Shown here piece after piece: positions 17,572 through 26,500 of a stretch of DNA of 64,000 nt. Position 1 is the first letter of the stretch; each line of letters starts with the position of its first letter. Source of the DNA: Fusibacter_C sp942493125 (GTDB taxonomy: Bacteria; Bacillota; Clostridia; Peptostreptococcales; Acidaminobacteraceae); NCBI GenBank assembly GCA_942493125.1, contig OW818667.1, positions 744,001-808,000 on the forward strand. The letters run 5' to 3'. The notes beneath the pieces were generated by a model that made no database searches, was not told the origin of the DNA, and saw nothing but the letters and a program-made list of their open reading frames with translations. The position numbers were made by a program, and so were the translations under genes.

Positions 17572-17955
17572 CTAATCCGCAATACTATCAAGACCGTTTT
17601 CCTCGGCATTTTCCGAGAAAATTTCGACTGTCACTTTGTGCGGTAGACAAACGATAATGCCACCATTTTGAGTAATCGGTTGCGTTTTCACGCAGATCTG
17701 ATCTCTACAGTTGGCTTCAGAGATTGAAACAACACCATCCTTTATAACAATTCGGTTGATTTCACCATCTTCTTCATAGAGAAATTCTTCATTTGTTTTT
17801 TCAGTCAATTTAAATGACTTGATGATAACGCCATCGTGTTTGACAAGGACCTCCTGGGCAGCATCATTTTGACTTTGAAACCATTTGATGGTTCCAAGTG
17901 CAATGAGACTGACGACCAGGACTATTCCAATGAGAATCATATCGTTTTTTTTCAT
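17572..17955 (-). CDS. eetA: NusG domain II extracytoplasmic protein (EetA-like)
   Basis: 127 residues: one N-terminal membrane anchor (about 6-25), then a NusG-II-type domain with EANCRDQICVKT and IVCLPHKVTVEI. These cysteine-bearing motifs define the family. In flavin-based electron transfer loci this protein is EetA. It is encoded immediately upstream of eetB (21-base gap). A hairpin terminator lies between it and ndh2, so eetA-eetB-dmkB may form a separate transcript or be reached by readthrough. Confidence 0.78.
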   Translation of the reverse strand: MKKNDMILIGIVLVVSLIALGTIKWFQSQNDAAQEVLVKHDGVIIKSFKLTEKTNEEFLYEEDGEINRIVIKDGVVSISEANCRDQICVKTQPITQNGGIIVCLPHKVTVEIFSENAEENGLDSIAD

Positions 17956-17995
17956 GAGTACCTGACTTTCTATAAATTGTGCAAATTACATCATT

Positions 17996-18031
17996 TAAAA
18001 ATCGTATCTGCATACACAGATACGATTTTTC
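17996..18031 (-). terminator. terminator of ndh2
   Basis: AAATCGTATCTG with an exact inverted copy around TGTATG, followed by TTTTT on the minus strand; 23 bases after the ndh2 stop. Confidence 0.85.
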
Positions 18032-18053
18032 ATTTGTTATATGTGATGCGTTA

Positions 18054-19832
18054 TTAATGGAAGAATAAATATGATTTCTTAGCGATCTTTGTGCCTTTCC
18101 ACCATTTTTTAAGGAATGGCAGTACATAGTAATCCATGCCGAATGTGCTACCTGATCCACCGATCATCGCAATACCGCCAAAGAAGAACCAAAGGATAGA
18201 CGCATCAGACATACCTGTTAATGTGATACCTACTGTCATGACAGTTGTCATAACTGAAGAGATAAATGTGAATAAACCAGCGATTAAACATAAACCGAAT
18301 ATGATTTCCATAAATACCATACCTGTTTGGAACATAACCGCATTTGGAGCAACGATATTGTCAATTGACCACTGAACAACACCAGGGATGTTTTCGATTA
18401 ATGGTTTCATAGCAACTGCGCCTTCTTCAACCCATTCAGAAGCTTGTGCAACAGCGTCAGATGCATACATTTTAGGTTCAGCCAACCAACCTTCGTCGAT
18501 TTTCTTGTAACCTTCGATTAACCACATAACACCAAGGAACATTCTAAGTGGTACGAGCCAGAAGTTAGGCGATGCTTTAGAGAAATGACCACCAAATACA
18601 GAGCGTCTGTTTTTAATGTGGAAGAATTCATTCATAATATATTCAGAAAGTTGAGCAACACCACTTACTAAGAATAAGTAGTAGAAGTTAACCATGTGCT
18701 TAACCATAACAGCCAAGAAGCCATTGAATTTCAAGCCATTGTTATCTGATACGGCATATTTAGCACCGATAGAAACCATGAAACCATGGTAATTTTGTTT
18801 GTGTTCGTGCATTTCAGTTTTGTTGATCATAGCAGCGATGTTGACAGCTGCAGTGTGGCCTGATTGCTCTGCCGCTTCAACGATTTGTGGTAAGAACCCA
18901 TCTTTATCTTCATAGTGAACGTTGTCGCCCGCTAAGAATACGTTTTCATATTTTGGAGATTGCATATATTTATTAACGACAACTCTACCAGCTCTACCTG
19001 CATCAAGACCAAGTTTGCCAACGAAATTGCTGACTTTGATACCTGCGCCCCAAACGAGTGTTTTAGTCTTAATCACGCGACCGTCTTTAAGCTCGAAACC
19101 ATCTTCTGTCGCTTTGACAAGTGCTGCATTTTTAAGAAGCTGAACGCCGATTTTTTTATATCTATTTTCTACTTTAGTAATTTGTTTTTCGTCTTTTAAC
19201 GTATTGAGAATTCTAGGTGTCGCTTCGATATTGTAAATAGTTACTTCTTTTTTATCTACGCCGTATTTAACAGATAAGTGATCCTTCGCTTCGCCAAGTT
19301 CACCAACCATCTCGACGCCTGTAAAGCCACCACCAACAACTGCAAATGTCAAAAGTTGTTTTCTAACTTCTGCATCTTCTTCAATTGCTGCGAGTTGGAA
19401 CATATGTTCAATATGCGTTCTGAGTTTAACTGCATCCTCATAAGACCAAAGTGTAAATGCGTGTTGATCAATGCCTTCGATACCAAACGAGTTTGAGTCC
19501 GAACCACAAGCTAATACTAGGTAATCGAATTTGTATGTTTTCTTGTCTGAAACCAATTGCTTGCCTTCAAAATCCACATTTGTGATCGAGTCTGTTACAA
19601 CTTTAACTTTTCTCTCCGCAAAAATGGTTCTAAGGTCGATTTGAATCGCATCTGGATTCGTACGGTGACCAGCAACTTCATGAAGTTCTGTCATCAATGT
19701 GTGGTACGGTTTTCTGTCAATCAATGTAATTTCTACAGAGTCGTCATTTTTGAATAACTTGTGCAATTTCTTACCAGCTGCAACACCGGCATAACCACCG
19801 CCAAGAATCAATATTTGTTTCTTTTCTGCCAT
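18054..19832 (-). CDS. ndh2: type II NADH dehydrogenase with C-terminal membrane domain
   Basis: 592 residues. Residues 1-400 are a two-dinucleotide-fold flavoprotein (FAD site GGGYAGVAAG; second GGGFTGVEM; C-terminal FAD contact FLAGDN). Residues from about 420 add a DoxX-like domain with about four membrane helices. Soluble-type NDH-2 enzymes are about 400 residues, so the extension is notable; it is the form found in the Listeria electron transfer locus, where Ndh2 passes electrons from NADH to demethylmenaquinone. The neighbouring eetA-eetB-dmkB support that role. GAGGG precedes the ATG. Confidence 0.9.
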   Translation of the reverse strand: MAEKKQILILGGGYAGVAAGKKLHKLFKNDDSVEITLIDRKPYHTLMTELHEVAGHRTNPDAIQIDLRTIFAERKVKVVTDSITNVDFEGKQLVSDKKTYKFDYLVLACGSDSNSFGIEGIDQHAFTLWSYEDAVKLRTHIEHMFQLAAIEEDAEVRKQLLTFAVVGGGFTGVEMVGELGEAKDHLSVKYGVDKKEVTIYNIEATPRILNTLKDEKQITKVENRYKKIGVQLLKNAALVKATEDGFELKDGRVIKTKTLVWGAGIKVSNFVGKLGLDAGRAGRVVVNKYMQSPKYENVFLAGDNVHYEDKDGFLPQIVEAAEQSGHTAAVNIAAMINKTEMHEHKQNYHGFMVSIGAKYAVSDNNGLKFNGFLAVMVKHMVNFYYLFLVSGVAQLSEYIMNEFFHIKNRRSVFGGHFSKASPNFWLVPLRMFLGVMWLIEGYKKIDEGWLAEPKMYASDAVAQASEWVEEGAVAMKPLIENIPGVVQWSIDNIVAPNAVMFQTGMVFMEIIFGLCLIAGLFTFISSVMTTVMTVGITLTGMSDASILWFFFGGIAMIGGSGSTFGMDYYVLPFLKKWWKGTKIAKKSYLFFH

Positions 19833-20019
19833 ATTATCCCTCTTTCTATAATTTCTATAATTCCTCTTTAATATTATACCAAAAACCTTAAAAATAGAAA
19901 TAAAAATTTAATTTATTGTAGGAAATTAACTATTTTAATAAAAAGGCTCTTTTTTCAAGGTTATCGCATAATGAGGATTATGATTTATTTGCCACAAACA
20001 TAGTACTACATTGCTGTTA

Positions 20020-21741
20020 TTATGCTATATCCGTGGTAATTAACAATTTTATCTTTTCTATCACATCCGCGATCGCTATTTCCGTTTTTTCACGATCAGA
20101 TCTAAGAGAAAATTCTACAAGGCCATCATCAATGCCCTTTCCAACAGTCACGCGAATTGGTATACCGATGAGATCTGCATCAGCAAATTTCACACCTGCG
20201 CGTTCATTTCTATCATCGATAAGTACTTCCACGCCACTTTTTTTAAGCATTTCATAGAGTTCAAAACCAGCATCGACCTGTTGATCAATTTTTGTGTTGA
20301 CGATTGTTATGAGCACTTGATATGGTGCAACAGAAAGTGGCCAGTTGATACCAAATTCATCGTGGAATTGTTCTACAACGGCTGAAACGCATCTTGATAT
20401 ACCGATGCCATATGAGCCCATCATAAAATGCTTCGCTTTTCCATCTTTGTCTAGGAATGTTGCCTGCATCGCCTTTGAGTATTTATCGCCCAACTGGAAT
20501 ATGTTTCCGACTTCAGTTCCCTTATCGAGCTGTAGTGGTGCGCCACATTTTGGACAGCTATCACCTACTTCAACTAATAGAAGATCAGAACTCACTTTGT
20601 AGTCAGCTGGATTCAAATTGACATTTTTATAGTGATAATCGACTTCATTTGCACCACAAATGGCATTCGCCACGTCGAAAATCCTCGCATCTGCGATGAT
20701 CTCAACATTTTCATTCAAGCCGATTGGACCTGCAAAACCGAGTACAGAACCGGTTAATCTTCCAATTTCATCTTCTGTGAGCATAACGAGCTCATCTTCA
20801 GATTCACCAACACATTTAGCTACCTTTATCAGGCTCATCGTGCGATGACCAGGAATCATAACGGCAAACACTCTTGACTCATCTTCTTTTTTCACTAAAA
20901 GCGTCTTGATGAATTTTGATGGATCACACTGGAAAAATTGTTCTAAATCTGCTATCGTCTTGATGTTCGGCGTGTGAACGCGTTCCATTTCAACTGGTGA
21001 TTCTTGAGTTTTAACTGCTTTGTAGATAGAATCGGCCACTTCATCAGTCGCAGCATAGCTACACTTGTCGCAATAGGCAATCGTACTCTCACCACTTGGT
21101 GTGATGGCGATATACTCATGTGAAATGCTGCCACCCATATTGCCCGAATCACCTTGAACCACTTTGTATTTAAAGCCCATGCGATCAAAAGCCTTAGAAT
21201 AGGCAACAGCCATATTTTCATAAGACTTGAGCATGCCTTCATGATCCGCATCAAAGGTGTAAGCATCTTTCATGATGAATTCACGCGCTCTAACAAGTCC
21301 AAAACGCGGTCTTCTCTCATCTCTATATTTGGTCTGGATTTGATACAAGTTAAGTGGTAATTGTTTATACGATTTGAGTTCATTGTTGATCATAAACGTG
21401 AAATACTCTTCATGTGTTGGTCCAAGGCAAAACTCGCGGTCATGACGATCGCGCAATTTGAACATTTCAGGGCCAAAATTCTCCCATCTGTTGCTCGCAT
21501 CCCATATTTCTCTTGGTTGTATGGCACTCATTAAAACTTCTTGAGCATCATGTGCATCCATCTCTTCACGAACGATCGCTTCGATTTTTTTCATCGCTCT
21601 AAATCCAAGCGGTAAAAACGAATAGACACCTGATACGAGCTTGCGGATCATACCAGCTCTAAGCAATAATTGCGCGCTCATGATATCGGCATCGCTTGGA
21701 ACTTCTCTCAATGTCGGCATGTATAAATTTGATAGTTTCAT
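20020..21741 (-). CDS. proS: prolyl-tRNA synthetase, bacterial type
   Basis: 573 residues, class IIa synthetase with the bacterial insertion (YbaK-like editing domain, about 230-390) between motifs 2 and 3. Motif 2 region TKYRDERRPRFGLVRAREF, motif 3 region MGSYGIGISRCVSA, and a C-terminal anticodon domain (INWPLSVAPYQV...VLIDDR) are visible. It charges tRNA-Pro and hydrolyses Ala-tRNA-Pro. No T-box leader precedes it. GAGGTG lies 5 bases before the ATG. Confidence 0.96.
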   Translation of the reverse strand: MKLSNLYMPTLREVPSDADIMSAQLLLRAGMIRKLVSGVYSFLPLGFRAMKKIEAIVREEMDAHDAQEVLMSAIQPREIWDASNRWENFGPEMFKLRDRHDREFCLGPTHEEYFTFMINNELKSYKQLPLNLYQIQTKYRDERRPRFGLVRAREFIMKDAYTFDADHEGMLKSYENMAVAYSKAFDRMGFKYKVVQGDSGNMGGSISHEYIAITPSGESTIAYCDKCSYAATDEVADSIYKAVKTQESPVEMERVHTPNIKTIADLEQFFQCDPSKFIKTLLVKKEDESRVFAVMIPGHRTMSLIKVAKCVGESEDELVMLTEDEIGRLTGSVLGFAGPIGLNENVEIIADARIFDVANAICGANEVDYHYKNVNLNPADYKVSSDLLLVEVGDSCPKCGAPLQLDKGTEVGNIFQLGDKYSKAMQATFLDKDGKAKHFMMGSYGIGISRCVSAVVEQFHDEFGINWPLSVAPYQVLITIVNTKIDQQVDAGFELYEMLKKSGVEVLIDDRNERAGVKFADADLIGIPIRVTVGKGIDDGLVEFSLRSDREKTEIAIADVIEKIKLLITTDIA

Positions 21742-21762
21742 CTAGTCACCTCAATTTATTTT

Positions 21763-21787
21763 AGGAAATTGTATCATTCGCAATTTC
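21763..21787. repeat. hairpin made of two half-copies of the 17-bp motif, upstream of proS
   Basis: GGAAATTG (21763-21770) and CAATTTCC (21780-21787) are a perfect 8-bp inverted pair around 9 bases. Both arms match ends of the dispersed GGAAATTGCATAATTCC motif. It is located about 20 bases upstream of the proS ATG, so it would lie in the leader. Confidence 0.45.
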
Positions 21788-21953
21788 CATATTTAGTTAC
21801 CCTAAACATTTAATTTCCTACTTATAATAAATGAAATGTCCATGAAATACAATATGAATTGAGCAATTTATTAAAAACAATTCTCAATTAGATATTTAAT
21901 GGACACTTTGACATTTAATGGCTTTTAATTTCTAAATTCGCGGATGACTTTTC

Positions 21954-22859
21954 TCATAGATTTAAAAGAATCAAGCTTACCATGGTCAAACCGATTGCAG
22001 CGACATCCTTTTTGTATAACGTCTCCTTAAATAAGATGACGCTTAAAACGGATATCAATAAAATCGACCCAGCGCTATATGCTGGAAAGACGATTGCTGC
22101 TGGAAAAGCATCAAGTGCATTTAATAAGAAGAAAGATGCAAATAAATTTGGAATGCCAATCAAACAACCGATGACAAGAGCATGCCCTTTTTTAAGTGGT
22201 TTATTATCACCCATTAAATATTGCATCAAGCTGAGCAAAAAAGCAGTTGCGAAAACAATAAATAGAAATACTGGCTTATACTCAAGTGATACCAATCGTT
22301 GAAATATTTTGTTCAAAAATTCTGCAAAGCCACCTACAACAAATAGAAGCATTAACATTGCGACACTACCTGAAAAGACACCAGTGTTGATTGAGATTCC
22401 CTCTTCTGCGTTAATTACATTTCCTTTGACTTTACCAGTAGGTCTATTGGCAATAACGATTGCTATCATGGCTACGATGATGCCTAAGCTTTGGATTTGG
22501 CTTGGCATTTCATTCCAAAGGACGATTGAGATGATCATGGGTATAAGAATGCCCAGTTTTGCAAACATACCTGATATGCTTGCACCGTTTTGCTTGACGC
22601 TTTTTTGGTAAATACTAAAACTCAATAAGAAAAACACACCAGTTGCAATGCCAATCATGCATGTCGTTATAAATTGCGAATCGTTAAAATCTACCAATGC
22701 ACTCTTTTGATTATAAAAGATTATAACTGTACTGATGAGTGTTGCTATCGCATAATTAGAAACGGTTATTAGGCGTTGATTCATATGATGCATGGAAGCA
22801 TATTTGAATAATAAAGCGATAGACGCACTAAATAAAGTTGCTAGCATCAATGAACCCAA
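21954..22859 (-). CDS. EamA/DMT-family transporter in the cobalamin operon
   Basis: 301 residues with about ten membrane helices in two repeats (drug/metabolite transporter fold). The start is best taken as TTG at 22859, directly behind GAGGTGAAAT; the in-frame ATG 12 bases later is too far from that site. It begins 8 bases after the cbiA stop, the last gene of a riboswitch-controlled cobalamin operon. It may move a cobalamin precursor or by-product, but the substrate is unknown and co-transcription by chance is possible. Confidence 0.75.
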   Translation of the reverse strand: MGSLMLATLFSASIALLFKYASMHHMNQRLITVSNYAIATLISTVIIFYNQKSALVDFNDSQFITTCMIGIATGVFFLLSFSIYQKSVKQNGASISGMFAKLGILIPMIISIVLWNEMPSQIQSLGIIVAMIAIVIANRPTGKVKGNVINAEEGISINTGVFSGSVAMLMLLFVVGGFAEFLNKIFQRLVSLEYKPVFLFIVFATAFLLSLMQYLMGDNKPLKKGHALVIGCLIGIPNLFASFFLLNALDAFPAAIVFPAYSAGSILLISVLSVILFKETLYKKDVAAIGLTMVSLILLNL

Positions 22860-22867
22860 ATTTCACC

Positions 22868-24280
22868 TCATTTATTTTGACTAAAAAACATTATTAACCA
22901 CTCTAAGAACGACAAATTGCTGTAAAAGTGATTGTGTACATAAGTACCTATAACATTGTACGCGTGATAGCCACATTGCCATGTCTCTTTTTTTCCACTA
23001 ACTGAAATCGCCGTATCGACACCTGTTGCATCGACAACCGAGTGATGAAACTCATGACCTCGATAAAGAATAGAAACGCTTTTATCGTCGCATTGATTAC
23101 CACTTTTCAACTGCAACGTCGCATCAACATGTCCAAAATGCTGAAGTCGGTCCGTCATTTTTGACGTCCCATTGAAGATGCCAACCATCTCAAACCGTTC
23201 GCCATCACTATTTTCAAGCCACTGCATAAGGTACATGAGCCCACCACATTCGGCATAAATGGGCAAGCGACTCTGTGCGTGTTTTCTAATAGATGCGCGC
23301 ATATTTAGATTTTCCATAAGCGCTTCGGCAAATACTTCGGGATAACCGCCTCCGATGTAGAGGGCATCAACAGAGTCAGGAATGGCATCATCTTTCATGG
23401 GTGAAAACGGTATTAAAGATACGCCGATTTCACGTAATGTCTCAAGATTTTCATCATAATAGAAGGAAAACGCATCGTCATAAGCAAAACCGACTCGAAG
23501 GCCTCCCTTTTTACTAAGTTCCTGCCTCATTCTATCGAGTGACACTTGAATGAAAGGACTACCGCTACCATCATACGCAACTATGCCGCTTTGGTCAACC
23601 GCATTTTTAAAGTCTTCAAATAGTCTTTCAATATCAACGGTCTCTTCCACAAGGGCGGCCATCATTTCAATTTTAGTTTCAATTTCAAGATCTTCCTTTG
23701 CTTGTATGAGCCCAAGGTGGCGACTTTCAAGCTCTACGCCTGCACTCGGTTTCAAGTAACCATAACAGGTAATCCCCAAATGGGTCTCAACCGCATTTTT
23801 AAGCAGTTCATAATGCCCTGGAGACTTAACTTTATTGAAAATGACACCTTTGATCCTCGTGGGTTCATGAAAGCGCATTAACCCTTCGATCAGTGCTGCA
23901 GCAGTTAATGCCATGCTGCTTGCATCCATGATGATGACAGCACCAATTTCGAGAATGCCAGCCAAATGTGCCGAACTGCCTTCTATCGACTCAAAACTGT
24001 GTCCATCGAAATAGCCCATTACCCCTTCCACGATACTGATATCACGCCCAAAGGACCTTTTTTCATAGAGATAGTTGAGTGTATCCTCATCAACCATCCA
24101 TGGAGGCAAATTATAAGATGCGCCATGTGTTGCCATCCTGTGAAACATTGGATCAATATAGTCTGGACCAGCCTTAAATGCCGCCACATCAATGCCTCTA
24201 TTTTTAAGAGCACGCATCAGCCCTATCGTCAGTGTCGTTTTACCCGAACCACTTGATACGCCTGCAATCATCAACCCCAT
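22868..24280 (-). CDS. cbiA: cobyrinate a,c-diamide synthase
   Basis: 470 residues. An N-terminal P-loop ATPase (GVSSGSGKTT at 7-16) is followed by a class I glutamine amidotransferase domain with nucleophile in YAECGGLMYL and a late catalytic histidine (HYHAYN / HNHFYS region). It amidates the a and c carboxylates of cobyrinic acid using glutamine and ATP. The start has AGGAGA 6 bases upstream. In the operon it follows cobS and precedes the DMT transporter. Confidence 0.94.
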   Translation of the reverse strand: MGLMIAGVSSGSGKTTLTIGLMRALKNRGIDVAAFKAGPDYIDPMFHRMATHGASYNLPPWMVDEDTLNYLYEKRSFGRDISIVEGVMGYFDGHSFESIEGSSAHLAGILEIGAVIIMDASSMALTAAALIEGLMRFHEPTRIKGVIFNKVKSPGHYELLKNAVETHLGITCYGYLKPSAGVELESRHLGLIQAKEDLEIETKIEMMAALVEETVDIERLFEDFKNAVDQSGIVAYDGSGSPFIQVSLDRMRQELSKKGGLRVGFAYDDAFSFYYDENLETLREIGVSLIPFSPMKDDAIPDSVDALYIGGGYPEVFAEALMENLNMRASIRKHAQSRLPIYAECGGLMYLMQWLENSDGERFEMVGIFNGTSKMTDRLQHFGHVDATLQLKSGNQCDDKSVSILYRGHEFHHSVVDATGVDTAISVSGKKETWQCGYHAYNVIGTYVHNHFYSNLSFLEWLIMFFSQNK

Positions 24281-24325
24281 TTTTGTTCTCCTAGTGTACG
24301 TTATTATTTGTTGTTATAAATCCAT

Positions 24326-25048
24326 TTACTTCCCAAGCAATGCACCGCATATTAAAAAGACCATCTGAGTGACTTCAATGGTCATCCCAATCGTATCGCC
24401 AGTCTGTCCATCAATCACTTTTTTTGTCAGCTTCATGATCATCACAGTCGACAAAATCGCACCACAAAGCGCAATGAGTCCATTCGCTTGCAATAATCCA
24501 CCAATCGCAATCACAAGCAGTGTCAAATAGATGACGCTGTGCTTTTTCTGAATCCGATCTATAAATAAGAAGCCCATGCCTTGGTCTTCCCTTGCATAAG
24601 TACTCAGACCTGCCGCAAAGAACCCCAGTGTCTTCCCAACAAGTGGCATTACTAATAGCCAAAGCCAATCAACTCTTGTAACCCCAACATAGAAGCACAA
24701 GAAATAGAGGATCAATGCAATGACTCCAAAAGTGCCAATGTGTGAATCCTTCATGATTTCCATCACGCGCTCTTTAGGTCGATTGCTGAACAAGCCATCG
24801 CAGCTATCTGCCAAACCATCTAAATGTATGCCACCCGTTATGAACAAGTAGATAATAATAACTATCAAACCAGCCACTGCATGATCGCCATCAACAAGCA
24901 AATAGGGCAACGTCAAAAAAGACCCGATGACGATTCCAGTTAGCGGGAATGTCGCAAGGCCTTCAAGATATCTCTTTTCTGTGTATTCAATATATTTTCC
25001 AAAAGGTAGTCTCGTAAAAAATGAGAGCATCAGTAAAAATCCCGACAT
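24326..25048 (-). CDS. cobS: adenosylcobinamide-GDP ribazoletransferase
   Basis: 240 residues, integral membrane enzyme with about six helices; joins adenosylcobinamide-GDP to alpha-ribazole(-phosphate), the nucleotide-loop assembly step. TRLPFGK near the N-terminus and GGIHLDGLADSCDG are signature motifs. It starts directly after the cobU stop, with GGGGG upstream in the cobU end, which suggests coupled translation. Confidence 0.94.
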   Translation of the reverse strand: MSGFLLMLSFFTRLPFGKYIEYTEKRYLEGLATFPLTGIVIGSFLTLPYLLVDGDHAVAGLIVIIIYLFITGGIHLDGLADSCDGLFSNRPKERVMEIMKDSHIGTFGVIALILYFLCFYVGVTRVDWLWLLVMPLVGKTLGFFAAGLSTYAREDQGMGFLFIDRIQKKHSVIYLTLLVIAIGGLLQANGLIALCGAILSTVMIMKLTKKVIDGQTGDTIGMTIEVTQMVFLICGALLGK

Positions 25049-25049
25049 A

Positions 25050-25619
25050 TCATTGCGCCCCCTTCAACTTTAATGGAAGGCCTACCGCCACAAATGTGAC
25101 CTCATCGGCAATTTCTGCCACACGTTGATTCATTCGACCCGATATGTCTCTAAAGTAATTGCCTAGTTTATACGGCGGAACTAGCCCCATCCCCACTTCA
25201 TTGGAGACAATGAACAGTATTTTGTCATTGGCTTTTACAACCTCTAAAAGCGCTTTAACCTCCAGCCAAATCTTATGTTCAACAGTGTTAACCACCTCTT
25301 GGGTCGTCAAGTCGTAGTCGATTGGCTCATCAAACATGAGATTGGTCATCATGATTGTTAAACAATCGAGTAAAATCACTTCGGCATTTATAAACCGTTC
25401 ATCGGTTACGAGTGACTGAAAACCTTTAAATCGCTCAATCGTCTCCCACGTTTGTGGTCTACTTTCGCGATGCCTTTGAATGCGCGCCGCCATGTCTGAA
25501 TCGGTCACTATCGCTGTTGCCAAATACAGGACATTATCAGAAGCCTCTTTGGCACATTTTTCTGCGTATGTGGACTTACCACTTCTAGCGCCACCTATTA
25601 TCAAATGTATCGAACCCAT
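25050..25619 (-). CDS. cobU: adenosylcobinamide kinase / guanylyltransferase
   Basis: 189 residues. P-loop GGARSGKS at 8-15, RIQRHRESRPQTWETIE with the guanylylated histidine, and VSNEVGMGLVP are visible. It phosphorylates adenosylcobinamide and then adds GMP. AAGGAG is 5-6 bases before the ATG. It forms a tight pair with cobS. Confidence 0.95.
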   Translation of the reverse strand: MGSIHLIIGGARSGKSTYAEKCAKEASDNVLYLATAIVTDSDMAARIQRHRESRPQTWETIERFKGFQSLVTDERFINAEVILLDCLTIMMTNLMFDEPIDYDLTTQEVVNTVEHKIWLEVKALLEVVKANDKILFIVSNEVGMGLVPPYKLGNYFRDISGRMNQRVAEIADEVTFVAVGLPLKLKGAQ

Positions 25620-25661
25620 TTTTTCTCCTTAATGTAGCTTCTATGATTCGCATAAATCGCA

Positions 25662-25689
25662 TCAATTATATCGCTTCAATTATATCGCC
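25662..25689. repeat. tandem 14-bp duplication at the btuD stop
   Basis: TCAATTATATCGCY occurs twice head to tail at 25662-25675 and 25676-25689, with a further partial copy upstream (ATCGCATC). The copy nearest the gene contains the btuD stop codon, so the end of btuD appears duplicated. Confidence 0.6.
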
Positions 25690-26438
25690 TCTATGATCGG
25701 ATATGGTCTCATGACGATTTCCACGTCGACATCGTACACGTATTTGATATTGTCAGTGGTGATGACGTCTTTCGGCGTCCCCATCTTAACGATCCGCCCT
25801 TCTTTCATCATGATGATGAAGTCGGAAAAACGACTTGCCAAGTTGATATCGTGAAGCGTTGTGAAGATGGTAATCGCTTTGGTTTGGTTAAGCGATTTGC
25901 ACAATTTGAGTATCTCAAGTTGAAATTTGATATCGAGGTGTGAAATTGGTTCATCGAGCAAAAGCAGATCAGGTTGTTGGGTCAATGCTCTCGCGATCAT
26001 CACACGTTGACGTTCGCCACCACTGATGCCGTGTAGATTCTTATCTCTTAGATGAAATGTCTCGGTTTGATGCATCGCCGTATTCGCAATCTCAAGATCC
26101 TCCGAAGATTCACTTTGAAAACGCTTCAAATAGGGATAACGCCCCATTAAAACGACCTCACCGACGTTGAAATCAAAGGTGCTATTTGCCCCTTGATGGA
26201 CAACGGCAACGGTCTTTGCCAAGGGCTTTGCCTTATATTGTGTCAGATTTTTTTGATCGATGTTAATATGACCCTCATCAGGATTAAGCAATTTGCAAAG
26301 ATTTTTGAGCAGCGTGGTTTTACCCGACCCATTGGGTCCGATGACACTGACAAAGCTGCCTTTGCTCACTTCAAAACTGATTTGCTTTAAAATTTCCTCT
26401 TTGCCATAACTGAATTTTAATGTATCCACTTGAATCAT
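25680..26438 (-). CDS. btuD: cobalamin/corrinoid ABC transporter ATPase
   Basis: 252 residues. Walker A GPNGSGKTT, Q-loop, signature ISGGERQRV and Walker B LLLLDEP are all present, in the FecE/BtuD family. It powers BtuC-BtuF import. I start it at the ATG at 26438 (MIQVDTLKFSYG) behind GGGGG with 8 bases spacing; the longer frame from 26480 is not supported. It lies 62 bases after btuC within the B12 operon. Confidence 0.9.
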   Translation of the reverse strand: MIQVDTLKFSYGKEEILKQISFEVSKGSFVSVIGPNGSGKTTLLKNLCKLLNPDEGHINIDQKNLTQYKAKPLAKTVAVVHQGANSTFDFNVGEVVLMGRYPYLKRFQSESSEDLEIANTAMHQTETFHLRDKNLHGISGGERQRVMIARALTQQPDLLLLDEPISHLDIKFQLEILKLCKSLNQTKAITIFTTLHDINLASRFSDFIIMMKEGRIVKMGTPKDVITTDNIKYVYDVDVEIVMRPYPIIEAI

Positions 26439-26500
26439 TTTCTCAACCCCCACATTAACAATTTCCATTTTCAGCAACAATCATTTTCCATTTTCGTCTA

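Noticed and set aside
21742..21953. T-box leader upstream of proS
   Set aside because: No T-box core (GGTGGTACCGCG-like) and no terminator; only the short GGAAATTG/CAATTTCC hairpin is present.
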